From an uncultured Gammaproteobacteria bacterium (GTDB lineage: Bacteria > Pseudomonadota > Gammaproteobacteria > CAMYKB01): a DNA stretch of 40,531 bases. The DNA lies in NCBI GenBank assembly GCA_947258875.1, contig CAMYKB010000014.1, positions 1 to 40,531 on the forward strand, given 5' to 3'. Position 1 is the first letter of the stretch. Each line of letters starts with the position of its first letter. This document shows positions 28,212 to 37,196 of this stretch, piece by piece. The position numbers and the translations under genes are program-made. Below the pieces are notes generated by a model. That model did no database searches. It saw only the letters and a list, made by a program, of their open reading frames with translations, and had not been told where the DNA came from.

Positions 28212-28302
28212 TAAAAAAAAACGGCTACTGCAGACGCAGTAGCCGTAAAAACTACGGAGGAGCAATGTAAACACTCTTACAATGCAGCACTTATACTACA
28301 CC
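28212..28302 (-). ncRNA. Candidate small RNA gene, unit 1 of a tandem pair
   Basis: Read on the minus strand, this unit ends in an 11-base-pair stem with a 4-base loop (28221-28246) followed by a run of nine T: a textbook intrinsic terminator. Just before it is the segment ACATTGCTCCTCCGTAGTT, unpaired in simple folds, which is the exact complement of GGAGG, a 4-base spacer and ATG. Upstream, TGACAG and TGTAGT lie 18 bases apart as a weak promoter-like pair. A homologous unit sits exactly 200 bases away. I infer a transcript of about 80 bases that could base-pair with ribosome-binding sites. No family is recognised; a duplicated terminator is the alternative. Confidence 0.55.
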
Positions 28303-28412
28303 TTGTTCGAGCTATTAACTGTCATAAACTGTGTAATCATCGTTTATGTAACACTGTTTTACAACACACGGTATATACAAGCATTCAGTTCTTGGGCGAT
28401 TTATCAATGACG

Positions 28413-28501
28413 CAAAAAAAACGGCTATTGCAGGTGCAACAGCCGTAATAACTACGGAGGCGCAATGTAGGTTTCATACACTGCAGTACATACATTACAC
28501 C
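28413..28501 (-). ncRNA. Candidate small RNA gene, unit 2 of a tandem pair
   Basis: Homologous to unit 1. The terminator stem (28421-28446) keeps ten of eleven pairs, with one C-G pair changed to T-A and one A/C mismatch, and is followed by eight T on the minus strand. The segment ACATTGCGCCTCCGTAGTT differs from unit 1 by a single base. Upstream, TTACAG and TGTAAT are again 18 bases apart, and ACAGTTTNTNACAGT is shared beyond that. As it is the first hairpin after der, it may also terminate the der transcript. Confidence 0.55.
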
Positions 28502-28590
28502 TGAAATGATAGACCGACTGTAACAAACTGTTACATTACATAACCTGTGACATTAGTTTACAAAGTCTGTGCCCGTCATCATAACAACCC

Positions 28591-29988
28591 TCATCTGCGC
28601 TTCTTGATATGCTTCATCAGGCGCTGGCGTTTATGTTCCTGGCGTGGTGTCAATGGATTTCGCTTTCCTGCATAGGGGTTATCTGCAGTCTTCAACTCGA
28701 TCCTTACAGGCGCTCCCGTCAGCTTCAGCGCCTTCTGATAGTAATTCATCAGATAGCGTTTATATGAAAGTGGCAGACGTTCAGTCTGATTCCCATGAAT
28801 GATGATGCGGAACGGGTTATTACCGCCCTGATGCGCATAACGGAGTTTGATCCGACGGCCATGCACCAACGGGGGCTGATGGTCGGCAACAGCCTGCTCT
28901 AACAAACGGCTCAGCTCAGGCGTAGGAGCCTTTAACATTGCAGAACGATAGGCACGCTTAACGGCATTCATCAAATGCCCCACACCTGTGCCGTGTAACG
29001 CCGAAATCATATGTTGCTCGGCAAAATTGATAAACGATAACCTGAGATCGAGTTCACGACGTATTCGTGTCCTGTCATCATCTCTTAGGCCATCCCATTT
29101 ATTGACTGCAATGACAAGTGCACGCCCGGATTCCAGAATCATACCCAGCAATGTGGCGTCCTGTTCGGCAATACCCTGTTGTGCATCCAGTACCAGGATA
29201 ACCACATCGCATGATTCTATTGCCTGCAGTGTTTTCACGATACTGAACTTTTCGATCGCCTGTGATACGCGACTGCGCCTGCGCACACCGGCTGTATCAA
29301 TTAAGGTGTAATTCTGGCCATTACGCTGGAACGGTACCGATATACTATCGCGTGTAGTGCCAGGCATATCAAAGGTCACCAGGCGCTCTTCACCGAGTAA
29401 GCGATTAATGAGTGTTGATTTGCCGACGTTAGGGCGGCCGATAAACGCAATACGGATACCCTGCTCCAGTCTCTCCTCTATAGAAATAGCAGGTTGTAGT
29501 GGCAGCAGATTGCATAAGACCTGCATCATGGCCTTGATACCACGCCCGTGCGCGGCGGCGATTGCGAAGGTCTGTGCGATTCCAAGCCGGTAAAAGTCGG
29601 CGCTCGCCTGATCAGGGTCCATTCCATCGGTTTTATTAATGGCCATAACCAATGGCTTGTTATACGCACGCAGTTCCCTGGCAAGCAATTCATCTGCGGC
29701 GGTGAGGCCATCACGGCCATCAACAATCAACAAGATCAGGTCGGCTTCTTCAATCGCCAGCTTTGTTTGCCCTTCCATAAGCCGATCGATGGATTCCTGT
29801 TCACCACCAATGCCACCGGTATCAATAACCAGATAATCACGATCGCCCACCTTGCCATCACCGTATTTGCGATCACGGGTCAGACCTGGAAAATCCGCAA
29901 CCAAAGCATCACGCGTACGCGTCAGCTGGTTAAAAAGAGTCGACTTGCCAACATTAGGACGGCCGACGAGTGCGATGACAGGTTTCAT
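28591..29988 (-). CDS. der: Ribosome-biogenesis GTPase Der (EngA)
   Basis: Essential double-GTPase needed for maturation of the 50S ribosomal subunit. The 465-residue protein has two tandem G domains, each starting GRPNVGKST (about residues 8-16 and 180-188), with guanine-specificity motifs NKTDG and NKWDG, followed by a C-terminal KH-like domain and a basic tail (HIKKRR). The sequence before ATG 29988 lacks a Shine-Dalgarno. Instead the mRNA would read TCACCTCCTTATG, which copies the 3' end of 16S rRNA. It is the last gene of the long minus-strand block, 49 bases after bamB; the hairpins at 28413 and 28212 follow it. Confidence 0.97.
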   Translation of the reverse strand: MKPVIALVGRPNVGKSTLFNQLTRTRDALVADFPGLTRDRKYGDGKVGDRDYLVIDTGGIGGEQESIDRLMEGQTKLAIEEADLILLIVDGRDGLTAADELLARELRAYNKPLVMAINKTDGMDPDQASADFYRLGIAQTFAIAAAHGRGIKAMMQVLCNLLPLQPAISIEERLEQGIRIAFIGRPNVGKSTLINRLLGEERLVTFDMPGTTRDSISVPFQRNGQNYTLIDTAGVRRRSRVSQAIEKFSIVKTLQAIESCDVVILVLDAQQGIAEQDATLLGMILESGRALVIAVNKWDGLRDDDRTRIRRELDLRLSFINFAEQHMISALHGTGVGHLMNAVKRAYRSAMLKAPTPELSRLLEQAVADHQPPLVHGRRIKLRYAHQGGNNPFRIIIHGNQTERLPLSYKRYLMNYYQKALKLTGAPVRIELKTADNPYAGKRNPLTPRQEHKRQRLMKHIKKRR

Positions 29989-30037
29989 AAGGAGGTGACT
30001 CTAGGGGAATAATCTTACTGCCACAGAACAAGCAACA

Positions 30038-31354
30038 TTACTCGCTATGAGTATCCGTTGCTGTGCCTGCCGCCTCACTGACAGTGGTGTCGAAGACAGA
30101 CAATTTTCCGCCCGCATTGAGCACATAGACGCGCCTCTCAACAACTTGAGGTGGGGTAATAATGGCATCTCCTCCTGCACGGCTACGTGCGACGAAATGA
30201 CCATCAAATATCGACAACCAATGTAGATAACCTTCACCATCGCCAACAACAAGATAGTTACCTATACTAGTAGGTGCTGACAGTTTTCTGAATTTCAGCT
30301 TGTCCTGCTTCCATACAGGCGCACCACTATTGCGGTCGAAGGCCAATACATTATCTTCATCATCTGTGACGTAAACACGGCTGACATCGATATCTAGTCC
30401 ATTATGCGAGGAAAGCTCTCGCGACCAGAGTAACCTGCCGTCAGCCAGTGACACCGCTACCAATCTACCGCGGTAACTAGAGGCATACAGCACACCCTCA
30501 CCGATCTTCATCTCACCATCGATATCGACGATTCTCTCAATTTCGGAGCGCCCAGCAGGATTAGCCACTGTAGTTTGCCACAGTGGCTTGCCCTGCCGCA
30601 GTGAATATACTGCAAGTTTACCGTCATCAAACCCTGTGACCACACCATCAGAGACGACGAGTGGGCGGCTCATTCCACGCAGGGTCAATAGCGGAGATTT
30701 GCGTTTGACCTGCCAGATAATCCTGCCGTCTGCGACATCCAGACCATGTAATTGACTATCATTGGTGCGCACTACCGCTGTCTCAGCATTCACATTGGAT
30801 ATCGCCATCACCTCGCTGCTGAGGCGTTGCCGCCAGAGCTCAACACCATTTTCCCGATTGACAGCAATCACATTGCCTTCCTCGGTACCCAACAGTAGTA
30901 ATAGTGAATTTCCTGAGACTCCAGCAGAAATATCCGCGCCGGTAGACGCTGTCGAACCCTCATTAGCGCCATCCGATGCGGAGTCAGCCGCAAAAATATC
31001 TGACTCGAAACTCGTCCACGGTTTTTCGTTTGCTTCCGGGTTGGCAGTAGTCGTCGTGGCAGCACCCACATAACGTGTCCACAAGGTTTTCCCTGTAGCA
31101 GATTCCAGTGCAGTAATTCGGCCCTTTACATCGACAACATAAACATTATCACCTGCAAAATACGGGTACAGTTTGGCATACCGATCTTTAACACCTGAAC
31201 CCGTGTCCTTATCCCAGACCTTATTAACATCAAGGGTTTGCTTGATATCAGTCAGTTCTGCCGGTTTGCGCAAATCATCGACACTCGCACATGCTGTTAT
31301 CAGGAATGAAAACAGCAGTATTATGGAAGTCCGTGAAAGATATGAATTACACAT
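30038..31354 (-). CDS. bamB: Outer membrane assembly lipoprotein BamB
   Basis: Lipoprotein of the BAM complex that inserts beta-barrel proteins into the outer membrane. An eight-bladed PQQ-like propeller is indicated by repeats such as GKTLWTRYVG, GVELWRQRLSSE, GRIIWQVKRKS, GKPLWQTTV and GRLLWSRELSSH. Start ATG 31354 (MCNSYLSR) gives a proper signal with lipobox LITAC and lipidated Cys22. A TTG-initiated extension to 31408 would bury the signal and is rejected. At 438 residues it exceeds E. coli BamB (392), mostly because of a Ser/Ala/Asp/Thr-rich insert at about residues 93-145 in the first blades. It lies between yfgM and der, the usual order. Confidence 0.94.
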   Translation of the reverse strand: MCNSYLSRTSIILLFSFLITACASVDDLRKPAELTDIKQTLDVNKVWDKDTGSGVKDRYAKLYPYFAGDNVYVVDVKGRITALESATGKTLWTRYVGAATTTTANPEANEKPWTSFESDIFAADSASDGANEGSTASTGADISAGVSGNSLLLLLGTEEGNVIAVNRENGVELWRQRLSSEVMAISNVNAETAVVRTNDSQLHGLDVADGRIIWQVKRKSPLLTLRGMSRPLVVSDGVVTGFDDGKLAVYSLRQGKPLWQTTVANPAGRSEIERIVDIDGEMKIGEGVLYASSYRGRLVAVSLADGRLLWSRELSSHNGLDIDVSRVYVTDDEDNVLAFDRNSGAPVWKQDKLKFRKLSAPTSIGNYLVVGDGEGYLHWLSIFDGHFVARSRAGGDAIITPPQVVERRVYVLNAGGKLSVFDTTVSEAAGTATDTHSE

Positions 31355-31404
31355 GCGATATTCTCTGTCTGGAAAGCAGGCCTGATAAGTCAACATAAAT
31401 TCAA

Positions 31405-32043
31405 TCAAGAAGGATCGACAAGTGGTTTTTCGCCCAGGTCAGCACGCTTCATTTGCAGATATTCATTATTACCGTCCAGATTGAGAGCACGATCATAGGC
31501 TTCCCTGGCAGCATCAATATCACCTTTCCCCACCAGCACATCACCTCGGATCTCATCGCGTAAAGCATCATAGCTGGAGGCAAAATCACCTTCGATTATT
31601 TGCAGTGCCTCATCAAATCTGGATTGCGCAACATAAACTCGCGCCAGGCGCAGTCCAGCAATATCGCGCACGGTCTGTTGCGGGCTGTGTTTAATGGCCC
31701 AGAGTAACTGTTCAGCAGCAGCATCAAGTTGATCGGAATCTGCTTTTACCCTGGCCAATTCTAATGCCGCCAGCGAGGCATAGGGAGAAGACGCGAACCC
31801 ATCCTGTAAGGCGGTCGTATTCTCAGCTGCAGTTTGTCGATCGTTAACCGCTATCGCTTGTGAGACGGCATTATAAAATGACGATGCAGTTTCAGCCTGT
31901 GTATGCTGATGTGAAACCCATGCACGCCAACCAAATAATCCACCGAGCCCCAGCACAGCCCCTGCAACCACAGAACGGCCGTTTTCGCTCCACCACTTCT
32001 TTATGGCCTCAACCTGCTCTTCTTCTGTATGATATCCGCTCAC
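31405..32043 (-). CDS. yfgM: YfgM family membrane-anchored TPR protein
   Basis: Inner-membrane protein with a periplasmic tetratricopeptide domain; in E. coli it works with PpiD at the SecYEG translocon and affects Rcs stress signalling. The 212-residue product has a short cytoplasmic part with the family motif EEEQVEAIKKWWSENG, one membrane segment (VVAGAVLGLGGLFGWRAWV, about 25-43), then helical TPR-like repeats. Translation starts at GTG 32043, supported by GGAGA eight bases upstream. Located between hisS and bamB as in many gammaproteobacteria, but 195 bases after hisS. Confidence 0.93.
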   Translation of the reverse strand: MSGYHTEEEQVEAIKKWWSENGRSVVAGAVLGLGGLFGWRAWVSHQHTQAETASSFYNAVSQAIAVNDRQTAAENTTALQDGFASSPYASLAALELARVKADSDQLDAAAEQLLWAIKHSPQQTVRDIAGLRLARVYVAQSRFDEALQIIEGDFASSYDALRDEIRGDVLVGKGDIDAAREAYDRALNLDGNNEYLQMKRADLGEKPLVDPS

Positions 32044-32095
32044 GTCTGTCTCCGGAATGTACGCTTTAATACGATCTCAAATATTTATGTAAGCC

Positions 32096-32210
32096 CTGAA
32101 AAAGTCTTGCATCACTTTTCAGAGACGAAAACCAAAAAATGTGACTCTCGGTTTCCGCCATTTTTCAATCATCCAGGTGATTAAAAAATGGCGGCGCATC
32201 CCCGCGCCGC
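32096..32210. repeat. Cluster of three hairpins in the hisS-yfgM gap
   Basis: A 17-base stem with one mismatch (32155-32171 with 32178-32194, loop TCCAGG) is overlapped at its right edge by GCGGCGC-N6-GCGCCGC. A third stem, CTGAAAA...TTTTCAG, spans about 32096-32122. None is followed by a clean T tract on the minus strand. They occupy most of the 195-base gap; no gene is seen. Possible roles are mRNA processing, attenuation or repeat remnants. Confidence 0.6.
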
Positions 32211-32238
32211 AGTAGCCTCTCACTTAATATGAGGTTAC

Positions 32239-33513
32239 CTATAATAATGCTGAGCGCAGATAACCAGCCAGCTGCTCACGATCTATGCTTTCCTGTGGTG
32301 TATCCTCACGCAGGAATTTAACTCCTACAGTATTATCTCTGACCTCATCCTCACCCAGGATGAGTGCCAGCCTCGCACCCGAGCGATCGGCACGTTTGAA
32401 TTGGGCCTTGAAACTGCCTCCACCACAATTCATCATTATCCGTACACCTTCAATCTCGTCACGCAAACTGTCTGACAGTTGCATGGCCTGTACGTTCGCC
32501 TTAACACCCAGGGCAACCAGGTAAATATCGAGTTGCGTCAACTCCATGCCTGGAGCGCGCTGTTCAACCAGTTCCTGAAGGCGCTCGAGGCCGATGGCAA
32601 AACCCACTGCGTTTGTTGGACGTCCGCCGAGTTGTTCGACCAGATCATCGTAACGCCCACCTGCACATATTGTACCCTGCGCACCGAGTTCCTCCGACAC
32701 CCACTCAAAGACTGTTCTGCTATAATAATCCAGGCCACGTACCAATCTCTGATTGACGACATACTCAAGGCCCGCTTCATCAAGACGTGACATCAGGCCC
32801 TCAAAATGACGCTGCGACTCCCCATCCAGAGCATCGAGGATGCCAGGCGCACCCATAATGAGATCTTTCATATCCGGGTTCTTGCTATCCAGAATCCGTA
32901 ATGGATTGGTGTGCAAACGTCGTTTCGAATCCTCATCAAGTTGATCATGCATTGCCGAAAAATAATCAACAAGCTGTTGACGATATGCGGCGCGCGAACC
33001 AGGAGTGCCTATGGAATTGATTTCGAGGCGCACATTATCGATACCCAAGGCTTGCCACATGCGGGCCGTCATAATAATCAGCTCTGCATCGATATCCGGC
33101 CCTTCAATCCCAAAACATTCAACACCGATTTGATGAAACTGACGATAGCGCCCCCGCTGCGGTCGTTCATGCCTGAAGATCGGACCCATATACCATAAAC
33201 GCTGCTGTTGATTGTGCAGCAGGCCATGTTGAATACCGGCACGAACGCAACCTGCCGTACCCTCCGGTCGTAAAGTCAGGCTATCACCATTACGGTCTTC
33301 AAAGGTATACATCTCTTTTTCGACAATATCGGTGACTTCACCGATTGATCGCGAAAACAGTTCTGTATGTTCAACTACGGGCATACGGATTTCTTCATAG
33401 CCATAGCTCATGAGAATCGACTGCAAGCGCGTTTCTAGCCAGCGCCATGATGGAGTTTGCGCAGGCAAAATATCATTCATGCCGCGTATTGACTGGACTG
33501 ATTTAGGCATCAA
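32239..33513 (-). CDS. hisS: Histidyl-tRNA synthetase
   Basis: Class II aminoacyl-tRNA synthetase charging tRNA-His. The 424-residue protein has the N-terminal IRGMNDILP motif, motif 2 in [21 protein letters not shown], histidine-specific blocks [15 protein letters not shown] and [18 protein letters not shown], motif 3 GFAIGLERL, and a C-terminal anticodon-binding domain (about 325-424). Met1 and Met2 are both possible starts. It follows rodZ by 35 bases; ispG, which commonly lies between rodZ and hisS, is absent here. Confidence 0.98.
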   Translation of the reverse strand: MMPKSVQSIRGMNDILPAQTPSWRWLETRLQSILMSYGYEEIRMPVVEHTELFSRSIGEVTDIVEKEMYTFEDRNGDSLTLRPEGTAGCVRAGIQHGLLHNQQQRLWYMGPIFRHERPQRGRYRQFHQIGVECFGIEGPDIDAELIIMTARMWQALGIDNVRLEINSIGTPGSRAAYRQQLVDYFSAMHDQLDEDSKRRLHTNPLRILDSKNPDMKDLIMGAPGILDALDGESQRHFEGLMSRLDEAGLEYVVNQRLVRGLDYYSRTVFEWVSEELGAQGTICAGGRYDDLVEQLGGRPTNAVGFAIGLERLQELVEQRAPGMELTQLDIYLVALGVKANVQAMQLSDSLRDEIEGVRIMMNCGGGSFKAQFKRADRSGARLALILGEDEVRDNTVGVKFLREDTPQESIDREQLAGYLRSALL

Positions 33514-33548
33514 GACTATGGATTCACAAATAAAAACAGAAGTGCATG

Positions 33549-34496
33549 TTAACGACTGGCGGCAACATTAAAACGTGCCGTTTTATTAGCACGTATAAAT
33601 TTCGAGTGATCGAAAGGCTTGTTATTCATCTTAATTTCAACGACTGTTGCGTTACCAAGAAAACAGCGAAATGGCGCCTCGCCTTGTAAGGTCTGTACTG
33701 TACCCGCCCGTATCAGTCCTTTGGCGAGCACGGTATCGTTCGCGTCCCGAATTTCGGCCCACGAGTCAGCAAGATAGGTCAATGTCAGGCTATCTCCTGC
33801 GGCGGTTCTACTAGTCATCGCTGCTGACCCTGTAGATGCAGTTGCCGGTACAGGCAGTTGCACCATCAAGCCAGATTCAGTAGTTATTTCGCTGGGAGCT
33901 TCAGAGGATGACTCACTAGTGAGTTCATCCGCCTGTCGGGCATTGGCAGAAATTGGCTGCGCTGCCAACTCATTTTCAAGGCTCTTTATATCCAACGGTT
34001 CTAAGCGGCTGGAATCAAGTTGCAGTTCCGGTTGCGAATATTGTTGCAGATCAGCATCTGACACCGCGATCGAGTCCTGCAGAGCAGCACGCTGATTAAC
34101 AAACCAGACAATCAATAGTGCAAGCAAGGTAATGCTGACCAACAGCGTACCCCAACGCATGGTAAGGTTATGGGCCTTTTCACGCGGCTTGAACTCGCTA
34201 AAATTTATTTGTGGCTCGGCAGGAGCCAAGGCATTATAACGCGCCAGTAAAGGCTCATGATCGAGATCGAGCATACGCGCATAGGCGCGAATATAGCCCC
34301 TAACATAGGCAGGTTCCGGTAAAGACTCAAAATCATCATTGTCGATAGCTTCAATAATGCCTTGAGACAAGTGCAACCGCTCAGCAACTTGCGGTGTATC
34401 CAGGCCCATCTGGATACGCCGTTTACGCATAATTTCACCAGGACCACCCTGTTGCTGCCCGCCCTGCTCCTCATCCCTTACTGGCTCAGAGACCAT
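33549..34496 (-). CDS. rodZ: Cytoskeletal transmembrane protein RodZ
   Basis: Inner-membrane protein linking MreB filaments to the cell-wall elongation machinery. With start ATG 34496 (MVSEPVRD) it has 315 residues. It has a cytoplasmic Cro/CI-type helix-turn-helix (about 20-90, [19 protein letters not shown]), one transmembrane helix ([19 protein letters not shown]), a Ser/Glu-rich periplasmic linker and a C-terminal beta domain ([21 protein letters not shown]). An upstream frame extension to 34589 is rejected because it would run deep into pilF; the chosen start overlaps it by 11 bases. It follows pilF as usual. Confidence 0.93.
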   Translation of the reverse strand: MVSEPVRDEEQGGQQQGGPGEIMRKRRIQMGLDTPQVAERLHLSQGIIEAIDNDDFESLPEPAYVRGYIRAYARMLDLDHEPLLARYNALAPAEPQINFSEFKPREKAHNLTMRWGTLLVSITLLALLIVWFVNQRAALQDSIAVSDADLQQYSQPELQLDSSRLEPLDIKSLENELAAQPISANARQADELTSESSSEAPSEITTESGLMVQLPVPATASTGSAAMTSRTAAGDSLTLTYLADSWAEIRDANDTVLAKGLIRAGTVQTLQGEAPFRCFLGNATVVEIKMNNKPFDHSKFIRANKTARFNVAASR

Positions 34497-35253
34497 TGCG
34501 CTCCGACTCCAAAAGCAATGTTGTCTCACGCGATTCGGGGAACAGGTTTTTGAGCTGCAAAGCATAACTACTGGCCGTACTGTAATCACCTAACTGGCGC
34601 TCTGTTTGATAGCCTAGCCATAAAACGCCGGGATTGGGTTTCGCGACATCGGTATAGCGCTGCAAATACGCACGCGTCTGTAAATATAAACGTCTTTGAT
34701 AAGTCAGCCTGGCCATCTGTAACAGGGCTGGTGTATAGCGCGCATTCCTGCTCAGTGCCATACGAAAATAGTCTTCCGCTTTCTTCTCATCAGGGATCTT
34801 CAGGGCACAAATGCCGGCATTGGTGTACGCCGATTGCGGCAACTGGTAGAGAGGATTATTAACGGCTGTCACAAACTCCTGATCAGCTTCTTCAATACGC
34901 CCACGATTGCATAGGAAAACACCATAATTGTTATGCGCCCTGGAATCTTTTGGATCCAGGGCTACGGCCTTCTTGAAATGTTTTTCAGCCGCTTCAAATT
35001 CACCCAGGCGTTCCTGAAGTAACGCATATGTCCAGTGAGCTACCGGCAGGCGCGGCGCCTGTTTCAATGCGCGCCTGAATTTTGTATCCGCCAACTGTAG
35101 CTTGCCCTGATTCATATACCCAACACCTAATTGCACGTTAACCTGCGCGGCCTTGGAGTCAGCGCTGGTAAGATCAATCTCAGTACCATCAGTTGCGCAG
35201 GCTGCCAGAATCAGACAAACCAGGGCGACCATGTAATTACGGATGCTAATCAT
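34486..35253 (-). CDS. pilF: Type IV pilus biogenesis/stability lipoprotein PilF (PilW)
   Basis: Outer-membrane lipoprotein that helps PilQ secretin assembly for type IV pili. The 255-residue product has a signal with lipobox LAAC (lipid-modified Cys19) followed by about five tetratricopeptide repeats, e.g. [38 protein letters not shown] and [19 protein letters not shown]. The ATG overlaps the rlmN stop by four bases, so the two are translationally coupled. No other pilus genes are in the window, so presence of pili is only suggested. Confidence 0.92.
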   Translation of the reverse strand: MISIRNYMVALVCLILAACATDGTEIDLTSADSKAAQVNVQLGVGYMNQGKLQLADTKFRRALKQAPRLPVAHWTYALLQERLGEFEAAEKHFKKAVALDPKDSRAHNNYGVFLCNRGRIEEADQEFVTAVNNPLYQLPQSAYTNAGICALKIPDEKKAEDYFRMALSRNARYTPALLQMARLTYQRRLYLQTRAYLQRYTDVAKPNPGVLWLGYQTERQLGDYSTASSYALQLKNLFPESRETTLLLESERNGL

Positions 35254-36383
35254 ATACTGGCCTCGCGCTCAATTATGGCACTCTGCTCAAGACGCATAAA
35301 ATGTTGCGCGCGACGGCTGCGATCCTGCACTTTACCAACCAGCTGGCCACAAGCGGCATCGATATCATCGCCACGTGGTCTGCGCGTGATGGTCGTCAAA
35401 CCATTTTGTTGCAGAATGTCGCGGAAACGATCAATGATGATTTGGCTGGAACGTTTGTAACCCGTCCCGGGAAATGGGTTAAACGGAATTAGATTAACCT
35501 TGCTGGGCAGATTACGAATAAGCTTCGCCAGTTGATAGGCTTGTTCTACGGAGTCATTAACACCATCGAGCATGACATACTCAAAGGTAATGGTATGTTT
35601 GTGATTTTTACCGTCTATATATCGTCGGCATGCTGCCAGCAATTCCTTGATGGGGTACTTGCGATTCAACGGCACAAGCTGATCCCGCAACTCATCATTC
35701 GGCGCGTGTAGAGATACAGCAAGGCTGACATCGATGACTTGCTTGAGGCGATCGATGGCAGGTACTACTCCAGAAGTACTGAGAGTCACTTTTCGCTTAC
35801 TAAGACCGTAGGCGAAATCCTCCAGCATTAACTCCATGGCAGCCACGCTGTTATTGAAATTCAGGAGTGGCTCACCCATACCCATCATTACCACGTTCGT
35901 GATCTTGTCAGCACTCTCCGCCGAGTCGTTGAGGGCGCGTCTGGCAAACCATAATTGGGCGATGATTTCTGCGGATGTCAGATTGCGGTTAAACCCCTGG
36001 CGCGCGGTCGAACAGAATGTGCAATCGAGGGCACAACCTACCTGGGAGGATACACATAACGTCCCCCGATCACTCTCCGGGATAAAAACCGTTTCGATGG
36101 CATTATCACCCTCGAGCCTCAATACCCATTTGCGCGTACCATCGGCAGAACATTGCTCGGTCACCAGTTCTGGTGCACGTATTTCCGCTTCCTGATTTAG
36201 GCGCTGACGCAATGCGACACTGAGATTGGTCATCGCATCAAAGTCGGTAACGCCCTGCTGATGAATCCATTTCATAAGCTGAGAAGCGCGAAAAGACTTC
36301 TCGCCACGCTCGGCAAAGAAGGCTTCCAGTTGTTGCCGGGTTAACCCCAGCAAATTGATTTTCGCGCTTGCTCCAGTATTCAT
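35250..36383 (-). CDS. rlmN: Dual-specificity 23S rRNA/tRNA methyltransferase RlmN
   Basis: Radical SAM enzyme forming 2-methyladenosine at 23S rRNA A2503 and at position 37 of some tRNAs. From ATG 36383 (MNTGASAK) it has 377 residues. It carries the 4Fe-4S motif CALDCTFC (Cys117, Cys121, Cys124), Cys110 in [11 protein letters not shown] and Cys345 in [10 protein letters not shown]. The last two are the catalytic pair, spaced 235 residues apart (237 in E. coli). A frame extension to 36566 overlaps ndk and is rejected. It begins 10 bases after ndk and couples to pilF. Confidence 0.97.
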   Translation of the reverse strand: MNTGASAKINLLGLTRQQLEAFFAERGEKSFRASQLMKWIHQQGVTDFDAMTNLSVALRQRLNQEAEIRAPELVTEQCSADGTRKWVLRLEGDNAIETVFIPESDRGTLCVSSQVGCALDCTFCSTARQGFNRNLTSAEIIAQLWFARRALNDSAESADKITNVVMMGMGEPLLNFNNSVAAMELMLEDFAYGLSKRKVTLSTSGVVPAIDRLKQVIDVSLAVSLHAPNDELRDQLVPLNRKYPIKELLAACRRYIDGKNHKHTITFEYVMLDGVNDSVEQAYQLAKLIRNLPSKVNLIPFNPFPGTGYKRSSQIIIDRFRDILQQNGLTTITRRPRGDDIDAACGQLVGKVQDRSRRAQHFMRLEQSAIIEREASI

Positions 36384-36393
36384 CGCCGTATTG

Positions 36394-36825
36394 CTATCGT
36401 GTGCGTGGGCAGATCTCTTCCGGTGTAAAGAAATATTCGATTTCAGTTTTGGCTGTGTCCGCACCATCGGAACCGTGTACGGCATTCTCATCGATGGTCT
36501 CAGCGAAATCAGCCCGAATGGTACCTGGGGCCGCCTCTGCAGGATTAGTGGCACCCATGACTTCACGATTCTTGCTGATCGCGTTCTCGCCCTCCAACAC
36601 CTGTATCATCACGGGGCCAGAGGTCATGAAACTCACCAGGTCCTTGAAAAAAGGCCGCTCTTTATGCACAGCGTAAAACCCTTCGGCCTTTTCGCGGGAC
36701 AGGTGCATCATTTTTGCAGCAACGATCTTCAAACCTGCCTTCTCAAAACGGTTGTAAATTTCGCCTATGACATTTTTACCAACGGCATCAGGTTTAATAA
36801 TCGAGATTGTACGTTCAACAGCCAT
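36394..36825 (-). CDS. ndk: Nucleoside diphosphate kinase
   Basis: Equilibrates nucleoside di- and triphosphates through a phosphohistidine. The 143-residue protein begins [17 protein letters not shown] and has the active-site motif NAVHGSD with phosphorylated His117, the standard position. A Shine-Dalgarno TGGAGC precedes ATG. It lies between iscX (157-base gap with a hairpin) and rlmN (10-base gap). Confidence 0.98.
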   Translation of the reverse strand: MAVERTISIIKPDAVGKNVIGEIYNRFEKAGLKIVAAKMMHLSREKAEGFYAVHKERPFFKDLVSFMTSGPVMIQVLEGENAISKNREVMGATNPAEAAPGTIRADFAETIDENAVHGSDGADTAKTEIEYFFTPEEICPRTR

Positions 36826-36861
36826 TCACTTAAGCTCCAGTTGTTTAAATCCAAATACCAT

Positions 36862-36885
36862 AAACCCGCGACAAATCGCGGGTTT
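36862..36885. repeat. 10-base-pair hairpin between iscX and ndk
   Basis: AAACCCGCGA (36862-36871) pairs perfectly with TCGCGGGTTT (36876-36885) around a CAAA loop. On the minus strand it is followed by only three T, so it would be at most a weak, leaky terminator between the isc genes and ndk. Confidence 0.6.
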
Positions 36886-36982
36886 ACCCAATAATCTTTT
36901 GGTTCGGTAGTTTACCTATGGCAGAGGCCGCAAGCAATGACCCTACCCCTTTTCGGGATTAGCCCTGGCAGCGCGCGTCCCT

Positions 36983-37183
36983 CTAATCGCGCTCATCCAT
37001 CCAGGCCATTTGAATGGCCTCCAGAATCTTTTCGCCGGAACGCTCAGGGTCATCATCGAACTCATCCAGCGCGCAGACCCAGCTACGCAAATCCGTAAAC
37101 CTCACTAACTGCGGATCGATATCCGGGTGAGCTTCATCCAGCGCGATAGCAATATCCAGGGTATCTGTCCATTTCAGCCCCAT
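36983..37183 (-). CDS. iscX: Fe-S cluster assembly protein IscX
   Basis: Small acidic protein that binds IscS and iron and tunes cluster assembly. The 66-residue product is the standard length and has the family signature [21 protein letters not shown] and [13 protein letters not shown] strong Shine-Dalgarno AAAGGAGGT precedes the ATG. It is 13 bases after fdx at the end of the isc set. Confidence 0.95.
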   Translation of the reverse strand: MGLKWTDTLDIAIALDEAHPDIDPQLVRFTDLRSWVCALDEFDDDPERSGEKILEAIQMAWMDERD

Positions 37184-37196
37184 CGCTTGACCTCCT

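Noticed and set aside
28212-28501. CRISPR array
   Set aside because: Only two units 200 bases apart, with a terminator-like structure, and no regular short repeats or spacers.
34497-34589. Upstream extension of rodZ
   Set aside because: It lies within the pilF coding region and lacks family similarity; MVSEPVRD is a better start.
36384-36566. Upstream extension of rlmN
   Set aside because: It lies antisense-frame over ndk coding sequence and has no RlmN-like residues before MNTGAS.
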